A stretch of 64,000 nt of DNA, taken from positions 124,001 through 188,000 of the forward strand of contig NZ_JAAQOM010000009.1 in the NCBI RefSeq assembly GCF_011682055.1, written 5' to 3'. This document shows positions 8,089 to 17,278 of the stretch, in pieces. Made by a program: the position numbers and the translations under genes. This DNA comes from Telluria antibiotica. Its GTDB lineage: Bacteria; Pseudomonadota; Gammaproteobacteria; Burkholderiales; Burkholderiaceae_D. The notes beneath the pieces are model-generated. The model was given only the letters and a program-made list of their open reading frames with translations, had not been told where the DNA came from and did no database searches. Each line of letters opens with the position of its first letter. The first letter of the stretch is position 1.

Positions 8089-9564
8089 TCAGCCCCCGGG
8101 CGCCAGCGCCGCCACGTTCTCCATGCCGTGCGGCGGAGTGTCCGGATCCCAGCCGCCCCCGAGCGCCTTGTAGGCCGCCACCGCGGCGCGCGCCGCGTCC
8201 GCCTGCGCCTGGGCGCGGGCATCGGCCGTGCGCAACACCGTTTCGTCCGCATGCAGCACGTCGATCAGGCTCGCCGCGCCCCGCTGGTACGCAGCGAACG
8301 ACGACGCGCGTGCGCGCGTGAGCGCATCTTCGCCGCGGACGAGGACGCCGGCTTGCTGCGACCGGTGGGCGAGTGTCGAGAACGCGTTTTCGACGTCCTC
8401 CGCCGCATGCAGCACGGCCAGCCGGTACGCGGCCAGTGATTCCGCTTCGCGGCCGCGCGCCTCGGCGATCTGGGCGTCGATGCGGCCGAAGTCGAACAAG
8501 CGCCAGCGCAGGCCCAGCACGGCCGCGTCCTGGTTCGCACCGGCGCTGAGCAGATGTCCCGCCGACAGCGTCGTTGCACTCCCGAGCAAGGCCCCGAGCG
8601 ACACGTGCGGGTAGTATTCCGCCATCGCCGCACCGATGCGTGCGTGCGCCGCCGCCACACGCCGTTCCGCCGCGATGAGGTCGGGCCGGCGCCGCAGCAG
8701 GTCGGCGGGCGTCCCCGTCGCGCCAAGCGCCGGCACGGCCGGGATCGCGGCCGGTGCACGCAATTCATCTCGGCCCGTACCAGGTGGCCTGCCCAGCAGC
8801 ACGTCCAGCGCGTTCAACGCCGCGTCCAGGCCTGCCTGCAGCGCGGGCACGGCGGCTTCGGCCTGCGCCAGTTCGCCTTCCGTCTGGCGCACCTGGGCGT
8901 CGGACGCCACACCCTTGCCGTACAACAGCTTGACCTTGGCCAGCAGGTCGCGGCGCGTCGTGACCTGCTGCTCCGCGATGGCGAGACGGGCCTGGAGGCC
9001 GCGGATGCCGATGTAGACGTCCGCCGTCTGGGCGGCGACGGCAAGCCGGACGGCGACGGCATCGGCTGCCGACGCCTGGTAGTCCGCCCGCGCCGCTTCG
9101 CGCCCGCGGCGCAGGCCGCCGAACAGGTCGATTTCCCAGCTCGCGCTCACGTTGGCCTCGTAGGCGTTGCCCCAGCGGTCGGCACCCGGTCCTGCGGCGA
9201 CGAGCCTGCCGACCTGGGTCTCGGCCGACTGGTAGGCGCGCGTGGCCGAGCCCGTGACGGCCGCGGATGGCAGCAGTGCCGCGTCGGCCGCGCCGAGGCC
9301 GGCGCGGGCCTGGGCCACGCGGCCCGCGGCCTGCGCCAGGTCGAGGTTCTGTTCCAGCGCCAGCGCGACGTAGTGCGTCAGCTGCGGGTCGCCGAAGCCG
9401 TCCCACCACGCCGCCTGCACCGTTGCCGGGCCGTGCGGACCGGGCGCCTGCCCGAGGTAGTGGTCGGGCAGGGGCGCGTCCGGGCGCCGGTAGTCGGGGC
9501 CGACGGCACAGCCTGTTGCCAGCGCGGCAACGACGGCCGCCGCGAGCAGGCGGATGGGGAACAT
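8089..9564 (-). CDS. RND efflux outer-membrane factor lipoprotein (NodT family)
   Basis: A 491-aa TolC-like outer-membrane channel that completes an RND pump. The signal peptide MFPIRLLAAAVVAALATGC ends in a lipobox, so the mature protein is anchored by acylated Cys19. Two OEP repeats follow, with the characteristic VGPDYRRPDAPLP start, a WWDGFGDPQL stretch, and RRPDLIAAERRVAAAHARIG in the second repeat. ATG at 9564 has GAAGGA 7 nt upstream. It is divergent from the TetR gene; a perfect inverted repeat lies between them, so it is probably repressed together with the fusion protein and pump genes transcribed on the other strand. Confidence 0.93.
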   Translation of the reverse strand: MFPIRLLAAAVVAALATGCAVGPDYRRPDAPLPDHYLGQAPGPHGPATVQAAWWDGFGDPQLTHYVALALEQNLDLAQAAGRVAQARAGLGAADAALLPSAAVTGSATRAYQSAETQVGRLVAAGPGADRWGNAYEANVSASWEIDLFGGLRRGREAARADYQASAADAVAVRLAVAAQTADVYIGIRGLQARLAIAEQQVTTRRDLLAKVKLLYGKGVASDAQVRQTEGELAQAEAAVPALQAGLDAALNALDVLLGRPPGTGRDELRAPAAIPAVPALGATGTPADLLRRRPDLIAAERRVAAAHARIGAAMAEYYPHVSLGALLGSATTLSAGHLLSAGANQDAAVLGLRWRLFDFGRIDAQIAEARGREAESLAAYRLAVLHAAEDVENAFSTLAHRSQQAGVLVRGEDALTRARASSFAAYQRGAASLIDVLHADETVLRTADARAQAQADAARAAVAAYKALGGGWDPDTPPHGMENVAALAPGG

Positions 9565-9591
9565 GGCGTATCCTTCAAAATATGGTGACGA

Positions 9592-9615
9592 GTGACCATA
9601 ATACACATTGGTCAC
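9592..9615. promoter_or_regulatory. TetR-family operator, site 1
   Basis: GTGACCA, 10 nt, TGGTCAC: a perfect 7-bp inverted repeat in the gap between the divergent outer-membrane factor and TetR genes. The same 24-bp architecture recurs at 10283-10306. Placement over both divergent promoters suggests autoregulation plus repression of the channel gene. The half-sites were seen directly; binding is inferred. Confidence 0.75.
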
Positions 9616-9648
9616 ACTTTGTCAAATAACCGTTCCACGCGTTAAGCT

Positions 9649-10272
9649 ATGGCCATGAACACTTCCATCCCATCCGCACCGCCGAGCCGGGGGCCGTCCG
9701 ACCACGACGTCCGGACCCAGGTCGTCGACGCCGCCACCGAGTATTTTGCCCGCTACGGCTACGAAAAAACGACCGTGTCCGACCTGGCCAAGGCGATCGG
9801 TTTTTCCAAGGCCTATATCTACAAATTCTTCGATTCGAAACAGGCGATCGGCGAAGTCATCTGCGCCAATTGCCTGAACGGCATGAGGCAAGCCGTCGAC
9901 GAGGCCATCGCGGACGCGACGAGTGCATCGGACCGCTTCCGCCGCATGTTCCGGGCATTTGTCGATGCCGGCACGCAGCTGTTCTTCGAAGACCGCAAGC
10001 TGTACGACATCGCTGCGGCTGCCGCCCGCGGGCCGTGGCCGTCCGCGCAGGCGTACGAGCGCTACATCGAGGACCTCGTCGTGCGAATCGTCCGTGAAGG
10101 GCGCGAATCCGGCGAGTTCGAACGCAAGACGCCGCTGGACGAGACGGCGGGCGCGATCTGCCTCGTCATGAAACCCTACGTCAATCCGCTGCTGCTGCAA
10201 TATAACCTCGAGGGCGCCGCCGAGGCGACGTCCCTGCTCGCCAGCCTCGTCCTCCGCAGCCTCGCGCCGTGA
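9649..10272 (+). CDS. TetR/AcrR family transcriptional regulator of the RND efflux genes
   Basis: A 207-aa repressor. The N-terminal helix-turn-helix domain (residues about 20-75) reads VVDAATEYFARYGYEKTTVSDLAKAIGFSKAYIYKFFDSK in two adjoining segments, the classical TetR pattern; the C-terminal ligand-binding domain has no recognisable effector signature. It lies between the outer-membrane factor and the fusion-protein/pump pair, and identical palindromes flank it on both sides, so it very probably represses all three pump genes and itself, releasing them when a substrate binds. Two Met codons (9649 and 9655) can serve as start. Confidence 0.9.
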   Translation: MAMNTSIPSAPPSRGPSDHDVRTQVVDAATEYFARYGYEKTTVSDLAKAIGFSKAYIYKFFDSKQAIGEVICANCLNGMRQAVDEAIADATSASDRFRRMFRAFVDAGTQLFFEDRKLYDIAAAAARGPWPSAQAYERYIEDLVVRIVREGRESGEFERKTPLDETAGAICLVMKPYVNPLLLQYNLEGAAEATSLLASLVLRSLAP

Positions 10273-10282
10273 TATCGCGTTT

Positions 10283-10306
10283 GTGACCATTGACTTATTT
10301 GGTCAC
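10283..10306. promoter_or_regulatory. TetR-family operator, site 2
   Basis: GTGACCA-N10-TGGTCAC, identical in half-sites and spacing to site 1. It lies between the TetR stop and the ATG of the membrane fusion protein, about 40 bp upstream of that start, where it would cover a promoter for the fusion protein and pump. Confidence 0.75.
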
Positions 10307-10344
10307 TGGTAGAAGAATGGGGGTTTTCCACCAAAGGAGCTCCC

Positions 10345-11463
10345 ATGTCCATACGCTCACGGGGTACGCATGTGCTGCTTGCGTTACCGATTGTCCTGGC
10401 CGCGTGCGGCGACAAACCGCCCGCCGATCCGCGCACGGCCGCGCCCCTCGTCGAGACCGTACTCGTTCAGGGTGCCACGTCCACCGCGCCATCCTTCACC
10501 GGCGTCATCGGGGCGCGGGTCCAGAGCGAGCTGGGCTTCCGCGTGCCGGGCAAGGTCGTGCAGCGCCTGGTCGACGCCGGCCAGACCGTGCGTCGGGGCC
10601 AGCCCCTGATGCGCATCGATCCCGTCGACCTGGGCCTGCAGGCGCGGGCGGCGTCCGACGCCGTGACGGCGGCCCGCGCCCGCGCGCGCCAGGCGGGCGA
10701 CGACGAAGCCCGCTACCGCGACCTCGTGGCAGACGGCGCCGTGTCGGCCTCCGCGTACGACCAGCTGAAGGCGGCGGCTGACGCGGCCAAGGCCCAGCTG
10801 AGCGCAGCGGAAGCGCAGTACGACGTCGCCCGCAACGCCGCAGGCTATGCGCTGCTCGTGGCGGATGCCGATGGCGTCGTCGTCGACACGTTGGCCGAGC
10901 CGGGCCAGGTCGTGGGCGCCGGCCAGACCGTCGTGCGGCTGGCCCATGCGGGCGCGCGCGAGGCGATCGTGCACCTGCCGGAAACGATGCGCCCCCGCAT
11001 CGGCAGCGCAGCGCAGGCCACGTTGTATGGTGGACAGGGCGGTGGCCGCGCCCGGCTCAGGCAATTGGCGGACGCCGCCGACCGCGTCACGCGCACGTAC
11101 GAGGCGAAATACGTTCTCGACGGGCCGCTCGCCGCGGCACCCCTCGGTGCGACGGTCACGTTGCGCCTGGAGGGCGATGGCGAGGCCGGCGCGCAGGCGT
11201 TGCGGGTGCCGGCCGCGGCCGTCCTCGATGGCGGCAAGGGCAGCGGCGTTTGGGCCGTGTCGGGGAATCCGGCCAAGGTGACGTGGCGCCGCGTCGACGT
11301 GGTCGGCATCGGCGACGACGTGGCGCGCGTGACGGGCGAGCTGAAGGCCGGCGACCGCGTCGTGGCGCTGGGCGCGCACCTGCTGCACGAAGGCGACAAG
11401 GTGCGCGTGGAGGGGGCGGCGCGGCAGGTGGCCGTCGCCGCAGCAGCAGGGGGCATGCGATGA
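10345..11463 (+). CDS. RND efflux periplasmic adaptor (membrane fusion protein, lipoprotein)
   Basis: A 372-aa adaptor that links the inner-membrane RND pump to the outer-membrane channel. The signal peptide ends at LAACGDKPP, a lipobox. The barrel-sandwich half-motifs GFRVPGKVVQRLVDAGQTVRRGQPLMRIDP and, later, ADADGVVVDTLAEPGQVVGAGQ (each a lipoyl-like half) flank an alpha-hairpin (about residues 100-160). ATG at 10345 has AAAGGAG upstream. The TGA overlaps the pump ATG (ATGA). The substrate is not evident; the adaptor resembles multidrug or solvent-type systems. Confidence 0.92.
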   Translation: MSIRSRGTHVLLALPIVLAACGDKPPADPRTAAPLVETVLVQGATSTAPSFTGVIGARVQSELGFRVPGKVVQRLVDAGQTVRRGQPLMRIDPVDLGLQARAASDAVTAARARARQAGDDEARYRDLVADGAVSASAYDQLKAAADAAKAQLSAAEAQYDVARNAAGYALLVADADGVVVDTLAEPGQVVGAGQTVVRLAHAGAREAIVHLPETMRPRIGSAAQATLYGGQGGGRARLRQLADAADRVTRTYEAKYVLDGPLAAAPLGATVTLRLEGDGEAGAQALRVPAAAVLDGGKGSGVWAVSGNPAKVTWRRVDVVGIGDDVARVTGELKAGDRVVALGAHLLHEGDKVRVEGAARQVAVAAAAGGMR

Positions 11464-14400
11464 GCCGCTTCAACCTGTCGGCACTGGCCGTGCGCGAACG
11501 GTCCGTCACGCTGTTTCTCATCCTGCTCGTGTCGGTCGCGGGCGTGCTGGCCTTCCTGAAGCTGGGCCGCGCGGAAGACCCGCCGTTCACTGTCAAGCAG
11601 CTGACGGTGATCACCGCTTGGCCCGGTGCCACCGCGCGCGAGATGCAGGACCAGGTGGCGGAGCCGATCGAAAAGCGCATGCAGGAATTGCGTTACTACG
11701 AACGCGCGGAAACCTATACGCGGCCCGGCCTCGCGTTCACGATGGTGACCTTGCTGGACAGCACGCCGCCATCCGAGGTGCCGGACCAGTTCTATCAAGC
11801 CCGCAAGAAGCTGCAGGACGTGCAGGGCACGTTGCCGGCCGGCGTTGCCGGCCCGATGGTGAACGACGAATTCGCCGACGTCACGTTCGCGCTGTACGCG
11901 TTGAAGGCCAGAGGCAAGCCCGCGCGCCTGCTCGCGCGCGACGCGGAAGCGCTGCGCCAGCGGCTGCTGCACGTGGCCGGCGTCAAGAAGGTCAATATCA
12001 TCGGCGAGCAGGCGGAGCGCATCTTCGTGTCGTTCTCGCACGACCGTCTCGCCACCCTGGGCATCGCCCCGCAGGACATCTTCGCCGCGCTGAACGCGCA
12101 CAACGTGCTGACGCCGGCCGGCTCGATCGACACGAAGGGCGCGCAGGTGTTCGTGCGGCTGGACGGCGCCTACGACAACCTGCAGGCGATCCGCGATACC
12201 CCGGTCGCGGCGCAGGGCCGCACGTTGAAGCTGGGCGACGTGGCGTCGGTGGAGCGCGGCTACGAGGACCCGGCGACTTTCCTCATCCGGAACAATGGCG
12301 AGCCCGCGCTGCTGCTGGGCGTCGTCATGCGCGACGGCTGGAACGGCCTCGACCTGGGCAAGGCGCTGGATGCCGAGGTCGCCGCCGTCAACCGGGACAT
12401 CCCGCTGGGCATGAGCCTGACGAAGGTGACGGACCAGGCCGTGAACATCAGCGGCGCCGTCGACGAATTCATGGTCAAGTTCTTCGTCGCGTTGCTCGTC
12501 GTGATGGTCGTGTGCTTCGTGAGCATGGGCTGGCGCGTGGGCCTCGTCGTCGCGACGGCCGTCCCGCTGACGCTCGCCGCCGTGTTCGTCGTCATGGCGG
12601 CGACGGGCAAGAATTTCGATCGCATCACGCTCGGTTCGCTGATCCTCGCGCTCGGGTTGCTCGTCGACGATGCCATCATCGCCATCGAAATGATGGTGGT
12701 CAAAATGGAAGAGGGCTATGACCGGGTGCAGGCATCGGCGTATGCATGGAGCCACACGGCGGCGCCCATGCTGTCCGGCACGCTCGTCACCGCCATCGGC
12801 TTCATGCCGAATGGCTTCGCGAAGTCGACGGCCGGCGAGTACACGAGCAATATGTTCTGGATCGTCGGCATCGCGCTCGTCACGTCGTGGATCGTCGCCG
12901 TCGTCTTCACGCCTTATCTGGGCGTGAAGCTGCTGCCGGCGATCGCCAAGGTCGAAGGAGGTCATCATGCCATTTATGACACGCCGAACTACAACCGGTT
13001 CCGGCGCCTGCTGGGCACTGTGATCCGGCGCAAATGGCTGGTCGCGCTGGTCGTGGTCGGCGCCTTCGTGCTGGCCGGTGCCGGCATGGCCATCGTGAAG
13101 AAGCAGTTCTTCCCGACGTCGGATCGCCCCGAGGTGCTGGTCGAGGTCCAGATGCCGTACGGGACGGCGATCGGCCAGACGTCGGCCGCCGCCGCGCGGG
13201 TCGAGGCCTGGCTGGCGACGCAGAAGGAGGCGCGCACCGTGACGGCGTATGTCGGCCAGGGCGCGCCGCGCTTCTACCTCGCGATGGCCCCCGAGCTGCC
13301 CGACCCTTCATTCGCCAAGATCGTGATCCGGACGGGCGACGAGCGCGAACGGGAAGCGCTCAAGGAGCGCCTGCGCGCGGCCATCGCGGACGGGCTGGCG
13401 CCGCAGGCGCGCGTGCGCGTCACGCAACTCGTGTTCGGCCCGTACTCGCCGTATCCGGTGGCGTTCCGCCTGTCCGGACCGGACCCCGATACCTTGCGCA
13501 CCGTCGCCGCCAAGGTCGAAGCCGTGATGCGCGCGAGTCCGCAGATGCGCACCGTGAACACGGACTGGGGCACGCGCGTGCCCACGTTGCACCTGACCCT
13601 GGACCAGGACCGCCTGCAGGCCGTCGGCCTGACATCGGCCGCCGTGGCGCAGCAGCTGCAATTCCTGCTGAGCGGCGTGCCCGTCACGGCCGTGCGCGAG
13701 GATATCCGGTCCGTCCAGGTCGTCGCGCGCGCGGCCGGCGACGTGCGTCTCGACCCGGCGCGCATCAACGCGTTCACGCTCGTCGGCGCGGCGGGCCAGC
13801 ACGTGCCGCTGGCGCAAGTGGGCACCGTCGACGTCCGGCCGGAGGAACCGGTGCTGCGCCGGCGCGACCGCGTGCCGACGATCACGATCCGCGGCGACAT
13901 CGCGGATGGCCTGCAGCCGCCGGACGTCTCCGTGGCCATGGAGCACGCGCTGCAGCCCATCGTTGCCGCGCTGCCGGCCGGCTACAAGCTGGAGACGGCG
14001 GGATCGATCGAGGAGGCCGGCAAGGCGAACGCGGCGCTGCTGCCGCTGTTCCCCATCATGCTCGCGTTCACGCTCCTGGTCATCATCTTCCAGGTGCGTT
14101 CGATCGCGTCGATGGTGATGGTGTTCGCGACCAGCCCGCTGGGGCTGATCGGCGTCGTGCCGACCTTGCTGCTGTTCCGCCAGCCGTTCGGCATCAATGC
14201 GCTCGTGGGTCTGGTGGCGTTGTCCGGCATCCTGATGCGCAATACGCTGATCCTGATCGGGCAGATCGATCACAACCGGGCGGATGGACTGGCGCCGTTC
14301 GACGCCGTCGTCGAGGCGACCGTGCAGCGGGCGCGGCCCGTGATCCTGACGGCGCTGGCCGCGATGCTGGCCTTCATCCCGCTGACGCATTCCGTGTTCT

Positions 14401-14576
14401 GGGGCACGCTCGCCTACACGTTGATCGGCGGGACGTTCGCCGGCACGATCATGACGCTCGTGTTCCTGCCGGCGATGTACGCGATCTGGTTCAAGATCGC
14501 GCCGGCGCCCGCGCGCACGCCGGCTCCTGTGGGGACGAATGCTATGGCTGCGCCGCCGGCGCCGGCACCACGTTGA
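11460..14576 (+). CDS. RND efflux transporter permease
   Basis: Proton-driven inner-membrane pump of 1038 aa, the normal length for the AcrB/MexF family. It begins MSRFNLSALAVRERSVTLFL with TM1, has a large periplasmic loop, then the TM2-6 block with the GLLVDDAIIAIEMM motif carrying the Asp pair used in proton relay (LGLLVDDAII), a second periplasmic loop and TM8-12 (GLIGVVPTLLLF, GILMRNTLILI). In the TM10 region the usual Lys equivalent is not clear to me. The start is coupled to the fusion protein. Its 3' end overlaps the convergent glycosidase gene by 35 bp. Confidence 0.93.
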   Translation: MSRFNLSALAVRERSVTLFLILLVSVAGVLAFLKLGRAEDPPFTVKQLTVITAWPGATAREMQDQVAEPIEKRMQELRYYERAETYTRPGLAFTMVTLLDSTPPSEVPDQFYQARKKLQDVQGTLPAGVAGPMVNDEFADVTFALYALKARGKPARLLARDAEALRQRLLHVAGVKKVNIIGEQAERIFVSFSHDRLATLGIAPQDIFAALNAHNVLTPAGSIDTKGAQVFVRLDGAYDNLQAIRDTPVAAQGRTLKLGDVASVERGYEDPATFLIRNNGEPALLLGVVMRDGWNGLDLGKALDAEVAAVNRDIPLGMSLTKVTDQAVNISGAVDEFMVKFFVALLVVMVVCFVSMGWRVGLVVATAVPLTLAAVFVVMAATGKNFDRITLGSLILALGLLVDDAIIAIEMMVVKMEEGYDRVQASAYAWSHTAAPMLSGTLVTAIGFMPNGFAKSTAGEYTSNMFWIVGIALVTSWIVAVVFTPYLGVKLLPAIAKVEGGHHAIYDTPNYNRFRRLLGTVIRRKWLVALVVVGAFVLAGAGMAIVKKQFFPTSDRPEVLVEVQMPYGTAIGQTSAAAARVEAWLATQKEARTVTAYVGQGAPRFYLAMAPELPDPSFAKIVIRTGDEREREALKERLRAAIADGLAPQARVRVTQLVFGPYSPYPVAFRLSGPDPDTLRTVAAKVEAVMRASPQMRTVNTDWGTRVPTLHLTLDQDRLQAVGLTSAAVAQQLQFLLSGVPVTAVREDIRSVQVVARAAGDVRLDPARINAFTLVGAAGQHVPLAQVGTVDVRPEEPVLRRRDRVPTITIRGDIADGLQPPDVSVAMEHALQPIVAALPAGYKLETAGSIEEAGKANAALLPLFPIMLAFTLLVIIFQVRSIASMVMVFATSPLGLIGVVPTLLLFRQPFGINALVGLVALSGILMRNTLILIGQIDHNRADGLAPFDAVVEATVQRARPVILTALAAMLAFIPLTHSVFWGTLAYTLIGGTFAGTIMTLVFLPAMYAIWFKIAPAPARTPAPVGTNAMAAPPAPAPR

Positions 14577-15498
14577 CCTGCCGGATCGCGCCGTCCGGGC
14601 CATACTCGAGCGGCGCGATCGCGATCGCGCGGCGCCATCCGCTGCCACCGGGCAGCAGGTTGTCGTGGTAGAACAGCCAGCTCTTGCCGCCGTGCTCGAC
14701 GATGGCCTGGTGGTTCGTCGAGATGTTCAGGTAGTCGAGCACGACGCCGCCGTAGGTGAACGGCCCCATCGGCGACTTGCCCGTCGCGTACAGGATCTGG
14801 CCCGGCCAGCCCGACGAGAACGTGAAGTAGTACACACCGTTATGCTCGTGCATGAACGGCGCTTCACCGTATTTTTTCTTCGAGTCCGACGCCGGCAACC
14901 CCTCGATGCCGACGATGCGGATCGGGCCGTCGAGCGAGATCATGTCGCGCTTGAGCTTGACGACCTTGGGCACGCGCGTGCCGAAGTACATGTACGCCTG
15001 GCCGTCCTTGTCGATGAACACGGCCGGGTCGATCGGCTCGTCGCCCGCGTTGACGTCGCGCGCGCGGTCGACCAGGGCATCCTTGCGCGCGTCGACGAAG
15101 CCGCCGTCCGGCCGGTCCGACACGGCCACGCCGATCCGGTCGCCGCCGACGGGGGCGTAGAAATAGTATTTGCCGTTGCGGTAGGCCGCTTCCGGCGCCC
15201 ATGCCTTCGCGTCCGGACGCGCCCACTTGAAGACGGTGACGGCCAGCGGGATGCCGGCGTCCTGCCACGTCTTCATGTCGCGCGACGTGTACAGGCGCCA
15301 CGTGGTCGAGTCCCAGTACTTCCCGGAGTTCGACGCGTCGTCCGTCGCATACAGGTAGAACATGCCGCCGTCCTTGGTCTTGAAATAGTGCGGCGACGGG
15401 TCGGCGGCGAAGCGTTGCGAGATCGGCTGCGCGGCCTGCGGCGATTGCGCAAAAGCGGGTAGGGAGAGTGCGAACAGCAGGGCGGCGAGTCTTGTCAT
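14542..15498 (-). CDS. Glycoside hydrolase family 43 protein, secreted
   Basis: A 318-aa five-bladed beta-propeller glycosidase of the arabinanase/xylosidase type. Signal peptide MTRLAALLFALSLPAFA. The three GH43 acidic residues can be placed: catalytic base in FAADPSPHYF, pKa-modulating Asp in EPIDPAVFIDKDG, and general acid Glu in YGEAPFMHEHNGVYY. This points to hydrolysis of alpha-L-arabinosyl or beta-D-xylosyl links in plant polysaccharide, in the periplasm or outside. It stands alone with no carbohydrate transporter nearby. Its 3' end overlaps the RND permease tail-to-tail. Confidence 0.9.
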   Translation of the reverse strand: MTRLAALLFALSLPAFAQSPQAAQPISQRFAADPSPHYFKTKDGGMFYLYATDDASNSGKYWDSTTWRLYTSRDMKTWQDAGIPLAVTVFKWARPDAKAWAPEAAYRNGKYYFYAPVGGDRIGVAVSDRPDGGFVDARKDALVDRARDVNAGDEPIDPAVFIDKDGQAYMYFGTRVPKVVKLKRDMISLDGPIRIVGIEGLPASDSKKKYGEAPFMHEHNGVYYFTFSSGWPGQILYATGKSPMGPFTYGGVVLDYLNISTNHQAIVEHGGKSWLFYHDNLLPGGSGWRRAIAIAPLEYGPDGAIRQVNVVPAPAAQP

Positions 15499-15621
15499 GA
15501 TGGATTCCGGTAACGATATCCACCGATGCTAAACCCGCGCGCGCCGGGACAGTACCGCGTATCCGAATATTTCATAGCTGGATACGAATTTGATATCGAT
15601 AACGGCCTGTCCCAAACATAA

Positions 15622-15654
15622 AGCCCGAACGGGCCGGGTGGCCGCGTTCGGGCT
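15622..15654 (-). terminator. Rho-independent terminator downstream of aceA
   Basis: On the minus strand AGCCCGAAC and GTTCGGGCT form a 9-bp stem with a 15-nt loop, followed by TTTATGTTT. It lies about 45 bp beyond the aceA stop. A second hairpin (CCTGGCCGGC, 5-nt loop, GCCGGCCAGG; 15667-15691) sits between the stop and this terminator. Confidence 0.7.
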
Positions 15655-15666
15655 GTGTCTGTCCAG

Positions 15667-15691
15667 CCTGGCCGGCGCCAGGCCGGCCAGG
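15667..15691 (-). other. Perfect 10-bp GC-rich hairpin after the aceA stop
   Basis: CCTGGCCGGC-GCCAG-GCCGGCCAGG, 10-bp stem and 5-nt loop, beginning 6 bp past the aceA stop codon. No U-run follows, so it probably protects the mRNA 3' end or assists the terminator at 15622-15654. Confidence 0.6.
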
Positions 15692-15697
15692 CGCCGA

Positions 15698-17278
15698 TCA
15701 GAACTGGTTCATCGTGTTGTGCTTGCCGCCGGCCTTCAGCGCCGCTTCGCCGCTGAAGTATTCCTTGTGGTCGTCGCCCAGGTCCGAACCGGACATGTTC
15801 TGGTGCTTGACGCAGGCGATGCCCTGGCGGATTTCCTTGCGCTGCACGCCGGCCACGTAGCCCAGCATGCCCTGGGTGCCGAAGTATTCCTTCGCCAGGT
15901 TGTCCGTCGACAGGGCGGCCGTGTGGTACGTCGGCAGCGTGATCAGGTGGTGGAAGATGCCCGCTTCGCGCGCCGCGTCGGCCTGGAACGTGCGGATGCG
16001 CTCGTCGGCGACCTTGGCCAGGATCGAATCGTCGTACTCGGCGCTCATCAGGTGGGCGCGGTCGTAGGCCGACACGTCTTCGCCGCGCGACTTCATCGCG
16101 TCGTACACCTGCTGGCGGAAGTTCAGGGTCCAGTTGAACGACGGGCTGTTGTTGTACACGAGCTTCGCGTTCGGGATGACCTTGCGGATTTCCTTCACCA
16201 TGCCGCCGATCTGGCCGATGTGCGGTTTCTCGGTCTCGATCCACAGCAGGTCGGCGCCGTTCTGCAGCGACGTGATGCAGTCCAGCACGCAACGGGCTTC
16301 GCCGGTGCCTTCGCGGAACTGGAACAGGTTGCTCGGCAGGCGCTTCGGACGCAGCAGCTTGCCGCCGCGCTGGATGACGACGTCACCGTTCTTCAGTGCG
16401 GCCGCCTCGATTTCTTCCACGTCGAGGAAGCTGTTGTACTGGTCGCCCAGGTCGCCCGGTTCCTGCGTGACGGCGATCTGCTTGGTGAGGCCCGCGCCCA
16501 GCGAGTCGGTACGCGCGACGATCACGCCGTCGTCGACGCCCAGTTCGAGGAATGCGTAGCGCACGGCGCGGATCTTCGCGAGGAAGTCTTCGTGCGGCAC
16601 GGTGACCTTGCCGTCCTGGTGGCCGCACTGCTTCTCGTCCGACACCTGGTTCTCGAGCTGGATGCAGCAGGCGCCCGCTTCGATCATCTGCTTGGCCAGC
16701 AGGTACGTTGCTTCCGCGTTGCCGAAGCCGGCGTCGATGTCGGCGATGATGGGCACGACGTGGGTAACGAAGTTGTCGATCTTGTCCTGGATCGCGGCCT
16801 TCGCGGCGCCTTCGGCGGCGTCCAGCTGGCGGAACAGGCCGCCCAGTTCACGGGCGTCGGCCTGGCGCAGGAACGTGTACAGCTCCTTGATCAGCGCGGG
16901 GACGGCGGTCTTTTCGTGCATCGACTGGTCCGGCAGCGGGCCGAATTCCGAGCGCAGCGCGGCGATCATCCAGCCCGACAGGTACAGGTAGCGGCGGTCG
17001 GTGTTGTTGAAATGCTTCTTGATCGAGATCAGCTTCTGCTGCCCGATGAAGCCGTGCCAGCAGCCCAGCGATTGCGTGTACTTCGAGGAATCGGCGTCGT
17101 AGTTCGCCATGTCGCGGCGCATGATGGCGGCCGTGTAGCGGGCGATGTCGAGGCCGGTCTTGAAGCGGTTCTGGGCGCGCATGCGGGCCGCGGATTCCGG
17201 ATTGATGGCATCCCAGCCGCTGCCGTAGCGCTGCTTGAGGGAAGCGATGGCCTGGATATCGTTTTGGTAATCGGACAT
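15698..17278 (-). CDS. aceA: Isocitrate lyase (long form)
   Basis: Splits isocitrate to glyoxylate and succinate, the entry to the glyoxylate shunt needed for growth on acetate, fatty acids or PHB-derived C2 units. The 526-aa length and the signature KQCGH (catalytic Cys218) in DEKQCGHQDGKVTVPHEDFL place it in the long Pseudomonas-type subfamily. The metal-binding ADIDAGFGN (residues 179-187) and NNSPSFNW are present. I used the ATG at 17278, since GGAG lies 6 nt upstream; an in-frame ATG at 17290 is possible. Malate synthase is not next to it. It is monocistronic, with a hairpin and terminator downstream. Confidence 0.95.
   Translation of the reverse strand: MSDYQNDIQAIASLKQRYGSGWDAINPESAARMRAQNRFKTGLDIARYTAAIMRRDMANYDADSSKYTQSLGCWHGFIGQQKLISIKKHFNNTDRRYLYLSGWMIAALRSEFGPLPDQSMHEKTAVPALIKELYTFLRQADARELGGLFRQLDAAEGAAKAAIQDKIDNFVTHVVPIIADIDAGFGNAEATYLLAKQMIEAGACCIQLENQVSDEKQCGHQDGKVTVPHEDFLAKIRAVRYAFLELGVDDGVIVARTDSLGAGLTKQIAVTQEPGDLGDQYNSFLDVEEIEAAALKNGDVVIQRGGKLLRPKRLPSNLFQFREGTGEARCVLDCITSLQNGADLLWIETEKPHIGQIGGMVKEIRKVIPNAKLVYNNSPSFNWTLNFRQQVYDAMKSRGEDVSAYDRAHLMSAEYDDSILAKVADERIRTFQADAAREAGIFHHLITLPTYHTAALSTDNLAKEYFGTQGMLGYVAGVQRKEIRQGIACVKHQNMSGSDLGDDHKEYFSGEAALKAGGKHNTMNQF

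Noticed and set aside
10845..12968. A 707-codon minus-strand frame across the RND fusion protein and pump
   Set aside because: Asp/Arg/His-rich antisense shadow without recognisable domains; both genes on the plus strand are clearly real.
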